A DNA stretch of 17,707 nt, taken from contig JAJYJR010000045.1 of NCBI GenBank assembly GCA_021789355.1, positions 1 to 17,707 on the forward strand. The letters run 5' to 3'. Under the pieces are notes generated by a model. It was not told the DNA's origin. It worked only from the letters and a program-made list of their open reading frames with translations, and did not search any database. Below are positions 1 through 7,784 of this stretch, one piece after another (within the stretch, counting starts at the first letter, position 1; every line of letters starts with the position of its first letter). A program made the translations under genes and the position numbers. The DNA comes from Chloroflexota bacterium. GTDB taxonomy: Bacteria; Chloroflexota; Limnocylindria; Limnocylindrales; CSP1-4.

Positions 1-185
1 GGGGTGGTCTCCCGCTCCTCAACGTCGATGTCGAACTCGTTCTCGAGGAAGAGGATCACCTCCATCATTCCGGTCGAATCGACCACCCCGCTCTCGAGCA
101 GGGACGTGTCGTCGGTCAGCTGCTCCGGATCGCTGACGTAGAAATAGTCCAGGATGAATCGGCGTAACCGTTCTCGAACGTTCAC
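1..185 (-). CDS. Acyl carrier protein (partial, C-terminal end beyond the window)
   Basis: The first 61 residues of a small acidic carrier protein are visible, starting from a GTG at 185-183. The reading shows a helix, a D-D-T-S-L-L-E-S-G loop and then D-S-T-G (residues 36-39). Ser37, near nt 75-77, is the expected 4'-phosphopantetheine attachment site, followed by the helix MMEVILFLENEFDI. The D-S-T form, instead of the fatty-acid-type D-S-L, is typical of stand-alone carriers in polysaccharide clusters. The GTG overlaps the TGA of the upstream asnB-like gene by 4 nt (GTGA, 185-182). This implies translational coupling, and no strong ribosome binding site is present. The gene is the third of a nadE-like / asnB-like / ACP operon. 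It probably holds an acyl or aminoacyl group activated by the divergent ligase at 3372. The family call is firm; the cargo is unknown. Confidence 0.85.
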   Translation of the reverse strand, partial: MNVRERLRRFILDYFYVSDPEQLTDDTSLLESGVVDSTGMMEVILFLENEFDIDVEERETT

Positions 186-2221
186 GCCGGCGCTCTGTCG
201 TGGGTCCGGCCGGACACTGCGCGGGTGCCCGCAAGCCGGTCAACGAGGGTGGAAAACGAAGCGGGCACCGCCTGGTTCGGCGTCGCCTTGATGAGGCTCT
301 GGTAGAGGAGCCCAGTGGAGAGGATGCCCACGAGCGCCATGTTATCCGCGTTCGAGAATGGCGCGTCCTGGCCATGTCCCGAGCACTTAAGCCACAGTCG
401 TTCGACGGCGCCCGGGTCGAACACGCCGGCTTCGACGACAGCGTCAGGGGCAATCACCTCGGCCACCCAATCGGACACCTTTGGGCCGACGAAAGAAAGG
501 GCGTCGGGCGCCCGGAAGGGCTGCTTGGAGCGCCCGATGATTCCGTCCGGCACCAGACCCCGCGCGGACCGCTTCAGCACATGCTTCTCGTCGAGCCCAC
601 GCAGCTTGTAGCTGGCTGGCAGCGAGTCGGCCAGGGCCGTCACGTTCACGTCGAGAAAGGGGAAGCGTCCCTCGACCGAGTGCGCCATCAGCATCCGGTC
701 TCCCTGCGAGGAGAGGAGATAACCGGATAGGAGCGTCCGGATCTCCAGGTACTGATCCTGCGCCAGGAAGCCCCAACTCCGGAATTCCCTCGGGACCGAG
801 GCGAGCAAGCGCTCGGTGACGTCCACAGCCTGGGCCTGCCGGCGCGTCTCAGGCGCGAACAGCCGCTGGAGGGCCGCTGCCGACTTCCAGCGCAGGTCGT
901 GGGCAAACCCCGGCTCGTCCCAGCGCTCAAGACCGCGGCCAAAGAACCCCTGGGCAATCGCCTGCTGCGCCACCGGCGAGCGCCGGAGGTACGGGTAGAG
1001 CCGTTCCAGCAGACGAGGCCTGAGCGAGGAACCTGGCTGACGACCCCAGAAGCGCCGAACCTGTCCTTCCCGGAACAGGTCATAGCCGGCGAACATCTCA
1101 TCTCCGCCCTCGCCTGTGAGGACCACCTTGATGCCGGCTTCCCGCACGAGGCGCGACAGCAGGAAGAGCGGTGCCGGCGCCGTGCGCAGTAGGGGTCTCT
1201 CCGCGTGCGCAATCACGTCGGGGAAGACCTCGGTGATGTCCCCGCGACGCACCAGGACTTCACTATGGTCGCTCCCCACGAGGGCGGCCATCTCGCGCTG
1301 GAAGGGCGTCTCGTCGTACTCGGGATCCTCGAACCGGATCGAGAACGTCCGGAACTGGCCCTCCTTGGCCCTGCGCCCCAGCGCGGCGATCAACGAACTG
1401 TCGAGACCACCCGAGAGATAGCAGCCCACGGGGACGTCGGCGCGAAGCATGCGCAGGCGTACCGCCTCGGAGAGAGCAGCCCGCACGCCATCCGCGGCGT
1501 CGTCAAGTGACCTGGGCGGTTCGCCGTCTCCTTGCCCCGGGTAGCTCGGGGTCCAATACGAGCTGTCGCGCACACCGCTTCGGTCGACGATGCGAACATG
1601 ACCTGGCTCGATCTCCTCGATGCCCGCGAAGACGCATTGCGGCGCCACCGTGGCCCAGAACGTGAACGTCTCCGCCAGGCCGACCGGATCAAAGGCCCTG
1701 GGGATCGAAGGGTTGCCGGCGAAAATCGCCTTTACCTCGCTGGCAAACCAGAGGCGGCCTGCATGGCGGCAGGCGTAGAGGGGTCGAACGCCATACCGAT
1801 CGCGGGCCAGAGTCAATCGCTGATTGGGCGCATCCCACAGCGCGACGGCGAACTGTCCGTTGAACCGACGGAAGGCATCCTCGCCCCACTCCTCGAACGC
1901 GTGGACGACCACCTCGGTGTCGCTCCGCGTCCGGAACCGGTGCCCCCGGGACCGAAGGGCAGACCGCAGCTCGATGTAGTTGTAGATTTCTCCATTGAAG
2001 ACCACCCACAGCGTCCCGCGCTCGTTCGACATGGGCTGCTGGCCGGTGGTGATATCGATGATCGAGAGGCGCGCGTGGCCCAGTCCAGCCACTGCGTCGC
2101 GGTACAGCCCGAACTCATCGGGGCCACGGTGCTGCAACGCGCCCACCATCGCCCGCAGGTCCTCGAGCGCAGGTGGCGCCACCGTGGCCGCGAGGGACAC
2201 GCAGCCCGCGATTCCGCACAT
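182..2221 (-). CDS. asnB: Asparagine synthase (glutamine-hydrolysing) family amidotransferase
   Basis: This 679-residue class II glutamine amidotransferase begins MCGIAG, so Cys2 becomes the N-terminal nucleophile after Met removal. The glutaminase half (about 2-200) shows RLSIIDITTG (51-60), NGEIYN (76-81), SDTEV (100-104) and DRYGVRPLY (141-149). The synthetase half has the PP-loop SGGLDSS (270-276) and GEGGDEMFAGY (370-380), so both active sites look intact. The enzyme would release ammonia from glutamine and amidate an adenylated carboxylate. The start lies 2 nt after the upstream gene's stop and the end overlaps the carrier-protein start by 4 nt. It is therefore translated within a tight operon and has no clear Shine-Dalgarno of its own. 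In glycan and exosortase-linked clusters AsnB homologues often amidate uronic acids or other surface-polymer substituents rather than aspartate. That role is inferred here from context. Confidence 0.93.
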   Translation of the reverse strand: MCGIAGCVSLAATVAPPALEDLRAMVGALQHRGPDEFGLYRDAVAGLGHARLSIIDITTGQQPMSNERGTLWVVFNGEIYNYIELRSALRSRGHRFRTRSDTEVVVHAFEEWGEDAFRRFNGQFAVALWDAPNQRLTLARDRYGVRPLYACRHAGRLWFASEVKAIFAGNPSIPRAFDPVGLAETFTFWATVAPQCVFAGIEEIEPGHVRIVDRSGVRDSSYWTPSYPGQGDGEPPRSLDDAADGVRAALSEAVRLRMLRADVPVGCYLSGGLDSSLIAALGRRAKEGQFRTFSIRFEDPEYDETPFQREMAALVGSDHSEVLVRRGDITEVFPDVIAHAERPLLRTAPAPLFLLSRLVREAGIKVVLTGEGGDEMFAGYDLFREGQVRRFWGRQPGSSLRPRLLERLYPYLRRSPVAQQAIAQGFFGRGLERWDEPGFAHDLRWKSAAALQRLFAPETRRQAQAVDVTERLLASVPREFRSWGFLAQDQYLEIRTLLSGYLLSSQGDRMLMAHSVEGRFPFLDVNVTALADSLPASYKLRGLDEKHVLKRSARGLVPDGIIGRSKQPFRAPDALSFVGPKVSDWVAEVIAPDAVVEAGVFDPGAVERLWLKCSGHGQDAPFSNADNMALVGILSTGLLYQSLIKATPNQAVPASFSTLVDRLAGTRAVSGRTHDRAPA

Positions 2222-2223
2222 CG

Positions 2224-3219
2224 TCAGTGTGCCGGGCGATCGGTCACCAGCAACGGGGCCTGGTGCAGGTACCGGCCGGCGCGTCGTTTCGCCTCGATGT
2301 TGCGGTAGACGCGCTCGACCTGCTCCTCCGTCAGGCCGGTCGCCTCGCCCAGGTTACCCGGCGGCACGCCATGATTGAGGCCCCACAGGCACAGATCCAG
2401 CTGCTCGAACGGCAGCGCGAAGTAGAACTCCGCCTGGGTCTGCGGCAGCGAGAACGTGTCCGTGGTCGGCTCGCGCGCGCTGATGGCAGGAGGGACTTCC
2501 AGGTAGTCGGCCAAGGTGAAGACCTGCGTCTTGTACAGGTGCGCAATGGGCTTCAGGTCGGCGGCGCCGTCACCCTGCTTCACAAAGAACGCCTGGTCAT
2601 ACTCCAGCAAGTTGGGGGTACCGGCCACGGCATACTGATGGCAGTCGGCGTGGTAGTACTCGAGCATCGTGCGGACGCGTTGCTTGAAGTTCGACGCGGC
2701 GACCAGCTGCCGGTACGACGCGGAAGACATGCGGGCACGGCGCTGGGCCCCAGACGGATCGGCCACGGTGAGCAAGGTCAGGTTGAGTCGGTCGCCCTCA
2801 AGAAGGGACGGCATGGAGAGCTTGGACCTCCAGCACTCGCCATACTCGGGGAACACGGTCCGAATCGCGTCGACCTGCCGGTCGTAGCAGCCGACCGCAT
2901 CGAGCACCGGGGTGATGTCCTCCACGACGTACTGGATGCCGAGGTGCTCGGCGAGGGAGCTGCCGAGCTCGAGCGCGTCTGCGGACGAGTCCCGGTCGGG
3001 CATGAGCAGCCCGAGCACGCGCTCGCTGCCCAGCGCCCGCGCGCACAGCGTGGCTACGACGGAACTGTCGATGCCGCCCGACAGCCCCACGACGGCACCC
3101 CGCCTGCGCAGGACGGTGAAGACCTGTTCCCGGATCGCGGTCTCGACCTGCTCGGCGACCTGCGGGGCATCGATTCGCAGCACGTCGCGTGAGACCATGT
3201 CGTTGCTGGCGTTCGGCAT
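2224..3219 (-). CDS. nadE: NAD(+) synthase-like PP-loop ammonia ligase of the polysaccharide-locus type
   Basis: This is a 331-residue NadE-fold protein without a glutaminase domain. It shows the PP-loop SGGIDSS (47-53), GTPNLLEYDQ (200-209) and KQGDGAADLKPI (214-225), then LYKTQVFTLADYLEV. These ATP- and substrate-binding signatures match ammonia-dependent NAD synthases. Two traits are unlike housekeeping NadE: an extra segment of about 60 residues (roughly 112-172, with EGDRLN), and PTTDTFSLPQTQAEFYF (251-267) where canonical enzymes have a PTADL...DE pattern. I chose the ATG at 3219 because the family's alignable sequence starts there and AGG lies about 9 nt upstream. The open frame runs on to 3504, but that extension is low-complexity and antisense to the next gene. 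Adjacent asnB suggests a dedicated amidation enzyme, though a true NAD synthase cannot be excluded. Confidence 0.87.
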   Translation of the reverse strand: MPNASNDMVSRDVLRIDAPQVAEQVETAIREQVFTVLRRRGAVVGLSGGIDSSVVATLCARALGSERVLGLLMPDRDSSADALELGSSLAEHLGIQYVVEDITPVLDAVGCYDRQVDAIRTVFPEYGECWRSKLSMPSLLEGDRLNLTLLTVADPSGAQRRARMSSASYRQLVAASNFKQRVRTMLEYYHADCHQYAVAGTPNLLEYDQAFFVKQGDGAADLKPIAHLYKTQVFTLADYLEVPPAISAREPTTDTFSLPQTQAEFYFALPFEQLDLCLWGLNHGVPPGNLGEATGLTEEQVERVYRNIEAKRRAGRYLHQAPLLVTDRPAH

Positions 3220-3279
3220 CAACGGAACCTGTTCTCGGAGCCACGGAGGGTCGGGATGAAGCCCCGCGACTATGAGCGG

Positions 3280-3307
3280 ACTATACGCAATACCCGCGCC
3301 ATGTTCA
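3280..3307 (-). promoter_or_regulatory. Candidate promoter of the nadE-like / asnB / ACP operon
   Basis: On the minus strand TGAACA (3307-3302) and TATAGT (3285-3280) are separated by 16 nt. This resembles a sigma70-type -35/-10 pair (4 of 6 and 5 of 6 consensus bases). It lies in the only gap of the divergent pair and would give a leader of about 50 nt before the ATG at 3219. It was read by eye only. Confidence 0.45.
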
Positions 3308-3371
3308 TGTGCGTGTGCCAGTATCCGGCCGAGCCTGACCGAGCGCAGCCGGCGAGCACCTCGTTCCTCCC

Positions 3372-5135
3372 ATGCTCGATGCCGTGAGCATGCACGGAGG
3401 CGGTCGCGATCCGACCATCCCAGACTCGCCGTTCCCGCACGACTGGATCTTCTTTCATGCTGAGCGGACGCCTCAGGCCCCGGCGGTCGCGAGTCCGTTC
3501 GCACGGCTCTCGTACAGCGTCCTTGCTGAGCGTGTCCGCCGCATCGGTGGTCGCCTTGCCGCCGCCGGCATCGGTGTCGGCGATCGAGTGCTCGTCGCCC
3601 TGCCCAGCACGCCGGCGTCGGTTGCGCTCTCCCTGGCGGTGACTTGTCTGGGTGGGGTGTCCGTCGAGGTCAATCGAGACTGGGACGCTGCGCTGCTGCG
3701 TGCGATCGTCAGGAAGAGCGCGGTTCGGGCAGCGGCCATCTGGGGTCCAGATGCTGAGAAATGGGTGACCGTGTTTGCCGGCGCGCCCCTGCAGATGATC
3801 TGTTTCGTCCGTGCAGGACCGGCACCGGATGGCGCCCCCCCGACCTTCGGGGGTCACACCGTCCTGATCCACCAAGATGGCCATCTCGACGACGGCGGTG
3901 CTGCCCTGGCCGCTTGCGTCGGAGAGATGCGGCCCGACCAGGATGCGCTCTGCCTGTACACGTCCGGGAGCACGGGGAAGCCGCACGGCGTGGTCCAGAC
4001 GTTTCGCAACATCGATGCGAACTCGCGCTCAATCGTGCAGTACTTGCGACTCACGGCCGATGATCGCGCGCTGCTGACACTGCCCCTCTACTACTGCTAC
4101 GGTCGCAGCGTGCTCCAGACGCACCTGCTGGTGGGGGGCTCGGTGTACCTGGACCAGCGGTTCGCGTTTCCCCGGGTCGTCCTCGAAGAGGCTGTGTCCG
4201 AAGGCTGCACTGGCTTCGCAGGCGTTCCGATGACGTTCGAGATCCTTCGGAGACAGGTGAACGTCGAATCCATGACGTTCCCGCGGCTGCGCTACGTAAC
4301 GCAGGCAGGCGGGGCCATGTCGATCGAGACGGCACGCTGGGTGCGCCGGGCGTTCTATCCTGCGCAGCTCTTCGTCATGTACGGCCAGACTGAGGCGACA
4401 GCCCGCCTCTCATATCTTCCGCCTGAACTGGCCGAGGACAAAGAAGGATCCATCGGGATCCCGATACCCGGAGTCGAACTGACCGTCGTCGATGAGCGCG
4501 GGCGGGAGGTCCCGCCCGGCGTGACAGGCGAGCTTGTCGCCCGGGGAGACAACGTCACGCGCGGGTATCTTGACGATCCAGAGGGAACAGCTGCGATCCT
4601 TCGTGATGGCTGGCTGTGGACGGGAGACCTGGCATACCGGGACGCGGACGGCTTCTACTTCCTGGTGGGACGGTCGAAGGAGATCCTCAAGATCGGGGGC
4701 CACAGGGTGAGCCCGACCGTCATCGAGCAGGTCGTCGCCCGCCATCCCGACGTCGCAGAGGTGGCGGTCATCGGCGTCGGCCACGAACTGCAGGGTGAGG
4801 CGCCGGCGGCTTTCGTGGTGCCTCGGTCGGGCAGGAGTCCCAGCGAGGCAGATCTGCAGCACTACTGCCGGGGGCGGCTCCCCGCGTACGAGGTGCCTGT
4901 CCGGTTCATCCTGGTGGACGCGCTCCCGCGCAACGACTCGGGAAAACTGCTGCGGGCAGAACTCGCCGGTCGATACCCATCCACGGGATCGAGCGCCTGT
5001 CGCCCGACGCGCGCTGTCGGAGAGCGGGGGGCGCTGCAAGAGGAAACACGGGAGCTCGCGTCACGAGACGACATCCGTTCTCCCGACGAGGCAGCACGCG
5101 CACCTGGACCCCGACGCCGCGGCCACGAGGACTAG
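3372..5135 (+). CDS. AMP-forming acyl/aminoacyl ligase (ANL superfamily)
   Basis: This 587-residue adenylating enzyme carries the full core-motif set. YTSGSTGKPHG (196-206) is the phosphate loop, YGQTEAT (337-343) the adenine-pocket motif and WTGD (416-419) the ATP-ribose aspartate. GRSKEILKIGGHRVSP (433-448) forms the hinge and NDSGK has the catalytic lysine at 525. It would turn a carboxylic acid into an acyl-adenylate and load it on a thiol. With an acyl carrier protein encoded across the divergent promoter, the thiol is more likely carrier phosphopantetheine than CoA (inference). After the lysine, a tail of about 50 residues rich in Arg, Ala and Glu has no family counterpart. ATG 3372 opens the frame and ATG 3390 is an alternative; neither has a strong ribosome site. 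The organisation resembles DltA-DltC and the RfbL-RfbK pair of Vibrio cholerae O1. The substrate cannot be read. Confidence 0.92.
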   Translation: MLDAVSMHGGGRDPTIPDSPFPHDWIFFHAERTPQAPAVASPFARLSYSVLAERVRRIGGRLAAAGIGVGDRVLVALPSTPASVALSLAVTCLGGVSVEVNRDWDAALLRAIVRKSAVRAAAIWGPDAEKWVTVFAGAPLQMICFVRAGPAPDGAPPTFGGHTVLIHQDGHLDDGGAALAACVGEMRPDQDALCLYTSGSTGKPHGVVQTFRNIDANSRSIVQYLRLTADDRALLTLPLYYCYGRSVLQTHLLVGGSVYLDQRFAFPRVVLEEAVSEGCTGFAGVPMTFEILRRQVNVESMTFPRLRYVTQAGGAMSIETARWVRRAFYPAQLFVMYGQTEATARLSYLPPELAEDKEGSIGIPIPGVELTVVDERGREVPPGVTGELVARGDNVTRGYLDDPEGTAAILRDGWLWTGDLAYRDADGFYFLVGRSKEILKIGGHRVSPTVIEQVVARHPDVAEVAVIGVGHELQGEAPAAFVVPRSGRSPSEADLQHYCRGRLPAYEVPVRFILVDALPRNDSGKLLRAELAGRYPSTGSSACRPTRAVGERGALQEETRELASRDDIRSPDEAARAPGPRRRGHED

Positions 5136-5316
5136 ACTGTCCTCGCGATCGGTATCCCGCCAATGGTCTTGGGGCAGGTGGCGCGTGTGCCCGCGGCGTC
5201 CTGGCGCTTCAGTTGATGCCATGTCGGAGGGTTGTCGTGGCCGTTGGCCGCCGGACTGACCAGGTCCGAGCTCCCGGACTGCCCGTGTCCGAGATTACCG
5301 CGGGGGGCGGTGCCCC

Positions 5317-5988
5317 GTGGGCCGCGTGCTGACCCCGCTGCTGATCGTCGGGGCGGGCGGGTTCGGGCGGGAAGTGCTCGACATCGTCCGGGAGATCAAC
5401 ACGTCCTGCCCAACGTTCGAATTCCTGGGCTTTCTGGACGACGGCGAGGTCAAGGTGGACCTGCTGGATCGCCTGGGGGCTCGGTGGTTGGGCCGATCGG
5501 AGCGCTTGAAGGAGATCGGGGCCAGCTTCGTGATCGGCATCGGCACCCCTGGCCCGCGGCGCGCGATCGACGCAGCCGCCCGATCCTGGGGCCGCGCTCC
5601 TGCCACGCTGGTGCATCCGCAGGCGACCGTCGGAGCCGACACAGTGTTGGGTGAGGGCGCAGTGATCGCAGCGGGCGCTCGCCTGACCACGCACATCGCG
5701 GTGGGGCGCCACACCCACGTCAACCTGAACTGCACCATCGGCCACGACGCAATCCTGGCTGACTTCGTCACCCTGTATGGTGGCGTCCACCTCGGGGGCG
5801 GGGCCGTGATCGAGGAGGGCGCCATCCTTGGCACGGGCTGTGTGGTCCTACCCAATGTTCGGATCGGACGAGGGGCAATCGTCGGGGCCGGGGCAGTGGC
5901 CGTGCGGGACGTGGCACCCGGGACCACCGTCGTCGGCATCCCGGCGCGCCTGACTCTGCGGACGCCGGCCGTCGGCGACGTTGATTAG
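5317..5988 (+). CDS. NeuD/PglD-family sugar O-/N-acyltransferase
   Basis: The 223-residue protein has the two-part NeuD/PglD layout. A small Rossmann-like N-terminal domain begins LLIVGAGGFGREVLDI (8-23) and binds the sugar nucleotide. From about residue 97 a left-handed parallel beta-helix of hexapeptide repeats follows (HPQATVGADTVLGEGAVIAAG and onward). The motif CTIGHDAIL (139-147) carries the expected catalytic base His143. The end, PGTTVVGIPAR, is typical of the family. The start is GTG 5317, preceded by a G-rich ribosome site (GGGGGGCGG, 5302-5310). It lies 181 bp after the ligase on the same strand. It probably moves an acyl group onto an amino or hydroxy sugar, using acyl-CoA or possibly the acyl carrier protein encoded nearby. 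The carrier option is inference. Confidence 0.9.
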   Translation: MGRVLTPLLIVGAGGFGREVLDIVREINTSCPTFEFLGFLDDGEVKVDLLDRLGARWLGRSERLKEIGASFVIGIGTPGPRRAIDAAARSWGRAPATLVHPQATVGADTVLGEGAVIAAGARLTTHIAVGRHTHVNLNCTIGHDAILADFVTLYGGVHLGGGAVIEEGAILGTGCVVLPNVRIGRGAIVGAGAVAVRDVAPGTTVVGIPARLTLRTPAVGDVD

Positions 5989-6338
5989 CTCTGACGGCCG
6001 AGGCAACGACGATCTCGCCGATGCCGTCACCGTCGCCCGCAGGGCCCTGCTGGAGGGCGGAGACGGGCAGCCTCTCCGGTGGCGCGGCGTCCGGACTGCC
6101 CGTCGGCTGCTCGACAGGCCGGGGCGGCAGATCCGTTTCCCCTCCCCCAAGGGGCACACGGCCCCGGGCAGTCCGCAGTGTCGGGCCGATCATCACCGCG
6201 AAACAGGGGGGTGTTACGTTCGGCCCGAAGACGACGGCGTTCGTCGGCGCCGACACCGAGGAAGCGCGCATGACGCCGCTTCTGGCGACGTGACGGATCG
6301 GACGCAGGGATGATGTGCTGTCAGACGCGCCCCGGGAC

Positions 6339-6368
6339 TTGACGTCGCACTTCTTGACCTCGCACTTC
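6339..6368. repeat. Tandem direct repeat, two copies of a 15-mer
   Basis: TTGACGTCGCACTTC (6339-6353) is followed directly by TTGACCTCGCACTTC (6354-6368), with one mismatch. Each copy opens with TTGAC, a -35-like pentamer, but no -10 element stands at proper spacing. It could be an activator or repressor site for the gene starting at 6477, or a slippage duplication. Confidence 0.6.
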
Positions 6369-6464
6369 TTTCCGAACCCGGCGCGCACCGCACCAGGCTC
6401 CTGCTCCCCGATACGAGCCATCGGAAGGGCCCACGACGCCGGGCGCCAGGGGTATGGGAGCCCC

Positions 6465-6470
6465 TATCCT
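6465..6470 (+). promoter_or_regulatory. Possible leaderless -10 element (TATCCT)
   Basis: TATCCT ends 6 nt before the ATG at 6477, so transcription would start at or next to the start codon. There is no ribosome site at normal spacing, which suits a leaderless mRNA. No convincing -35 is seen. Confidence 0.3.
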
Positions 6471-6476
6471 GTCGGC

Positions 6477-7784
6477 ATGCAGGCGAGGTCGCGGGTCGCG
6501 ATCACGATCCTGGCGGTTGCCATCGTCGTCGGGGTGGTCGGCACGCGCATGCTGCCAGCTGGCCCGGCGAGGCAGAGCGTCCTTCCACCCACGCCGACTC
6601 CCGTGCCCTGCGGTGTGCTCCAGGCGCGCATCTCTGCCACGCCCACCGGGGGAACGCTGGACCTGACGGGCTGCTCCTACGACCTCGTTCTACCGGTGCT
6701 GGTCTCCCGACCGATCACGATCCGCGGCGGCTCGGTCAGCGCGCCGGCCGGCGGCCTCCTGATCACGAGCTCGCACGTATCGATCTCCCGGATGGCGCTG
6801 CGCGGGCCAGGCGCCACGAGCGACGAGCGGCACTACGGCATCGAGGTGCGCGGCCCCTCCGCGTCCTCGTACCTGACGGACATCACGCTCTCGGACAACA
6901 CGCTCACGGCATGGGACGGCGAGGCGATCCACGCCGATCTGATCGAGGACTTCGCGTTCTCGGACAACGACATCTCCGACGTGTACTACGCCGGGATCGG
7001 CTGCTACTCGGTGCGGAGCGGCCGCATCTCCGGCAACAGCATCCGTGATGTCTCGGGCTCCGGCAACGCGTACGGGATCTACCTCAGCCGGCGCACCGGC
7101 GGTCTGCCGATCGCGCCACGCTCAAGCGACATCGTCGTCGAGGGCAACACCGTGGAGGACATCCCGCACTGGGAGGGGCTGGACACCCACGGGGGACAGC
7201 GGATCACCTTCAACGGCAACACGATCCGGCGCGTCCGCAACGCCATCATGGTCGGGGCGTCGGTGGACGTCTCCGGCGGGCCAGCCGTATACGCTCCGCT
7301 GGACGTGACCGTGACCAACAACACCATCGCGAGCGACGTCTCGGACGGCTCCATGGACGCCGCGATCTACTTCCAGGGCGCGGGCAATGAGACCGGCGGC
7401 GTGTCCACGGAGCTCGCGACAGGCGGCGTGATCGACGGCAACCGGATCAGCGGCTACGGGAACCAGTCCAACGGAGACTCGGCCGCGATCCTGGCCCGTG
7501 ACACGAACGGCCTGAGGATCACGAACAACGTGATCGTCGATGCGAGCCCGTCGGCCATCAGCCCATACGTCAACAACTACGGCTTCGTGATCTCGGGGAA
7601 CGTCATTCGTGCGCCATGGAGCGACGTGCTCCCCTACGCCTACGGCATCTACGTGCACGTCGACTACAACACGGGGACGATATCGGACAACACGTTCGAT
7701 CCCGACGAGAAACACGCGACCTCGGTGCTGACCAGAACCGTGCAGGTCAATGCCGGCCCTCACAACGAGGTCGTCGTGCACTGA
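6477..7784 (+). CDS. Exported or membrane-anchored right-handed beta-helix protein (pectate-lyase/NosD-like fold)
   Basis: This 435-residue protein begins with a short basic start and a hydrophobic segment (about residues 8-25, VAITILAVAIVVGVVG). There is no lipobox, so it acts as a signal anchor or signal peptide. The rest is an array of parallel beta-helix rungs with recurring N-N/D-T-I or G-N-x-I turns, such as LSDNTLTAWDG, FSDNDISDVY, ISGNSIRDV, VEGNTVEDI, FNGNTIRRV, VTNNTIASD and ISGNVIRAP. The fold is typical of extracellular polysaccharide lyases, hydrolases, epimerases and adhesins. No catalytic set can be assigned by eye. I use ATG 6477 because the hydrophobic segment follows it at once; the frame is open from 6315 but that part has no signal character. 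It lies inside a glycan cluster, so trimming or epimerising the polymer is a reasonable guess. Its 3' end overlaps the convergent glycosyltransferase by 38 nt. Confidence 0.8.
   Translation: MQARSRVAITILAVAIVVGVVGTRMLPAGPARQSVLPPTPTPVPCGVLQARISATPTGGTLDLTGCSYDLVLPVLVSRPITIRGGSVSAPAGGLLITSSHVSISRMALRGPGATSDERHYGIEVRGPSASSYLTDITLSDNTLTAWDGEAIHADLIEDFAFSDNDISDVYYAGIGCYSVRSGRISGNSIRDVSGSGNAYGIYLSRRTGGLPIAPRSSDIVVEGNTVEDIPHWEGLDTHGGQRITFNGNTIRRVRNAIMVGASVDVSGGPAVYAPLDVTVTNNTIASDVSDGSMDAAIYFQGAGNETGGVSTELATGGVIDGNRISGYGNQSNGDSAAILARDTNGLRITNNVIVDASPSAISPYVNNYGFVISGNVIRAPWSDVLPYAYGIYVHVDYNTGTISDNTFDPDEKHATSVLTRTVQVNAGPHNEVVVH

Larger units (their letters stand above)
5989..6476 (+). other. Gene-poor spacer of 488 bp between the acyltransferase and the beta-helix gene
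   Basis: Open frames exist on both strands, but none shows a recognisable fold, ribosome site or family motif. Their composition (runs of Arg, Ala, Pro, Gly) is that of chance frames in GC-rich DNA. The only structure I see is the tandem 15-bp repeat at 6339-6368 and the -10-like TATCCT just before the next ATG. Confidence 0.6.

Noticed and set aside
2173..3192. 339-codon plus-strand frame opposite the NadE-like gene
   Set aside because: It is the antisense image of a well-supported gene, with no recognisable motifs.
3220..3504. N-terminal extension of the NadE-like frame by 95 residues
   Set aside because: The added sequence is Arg/Ser-rich, is antisense to the ligase start, and has no NadE family counterpart. 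The start at 3219 has a plausible ribosome site.
6243..6254. 12-bp perfect palindrome GTCGGCGCCGAC
   Set aside because: Several such palindromes are expected by chance in a window of this size and GC content, and it is not placed near a promoter.
5981..6313. Small plus-strand frame just after the acyltransferase
   Set aside because: It overlaps the acyltransferase end, has no ribosome site, and shows no fold-like pattern of hydrophobic residues.
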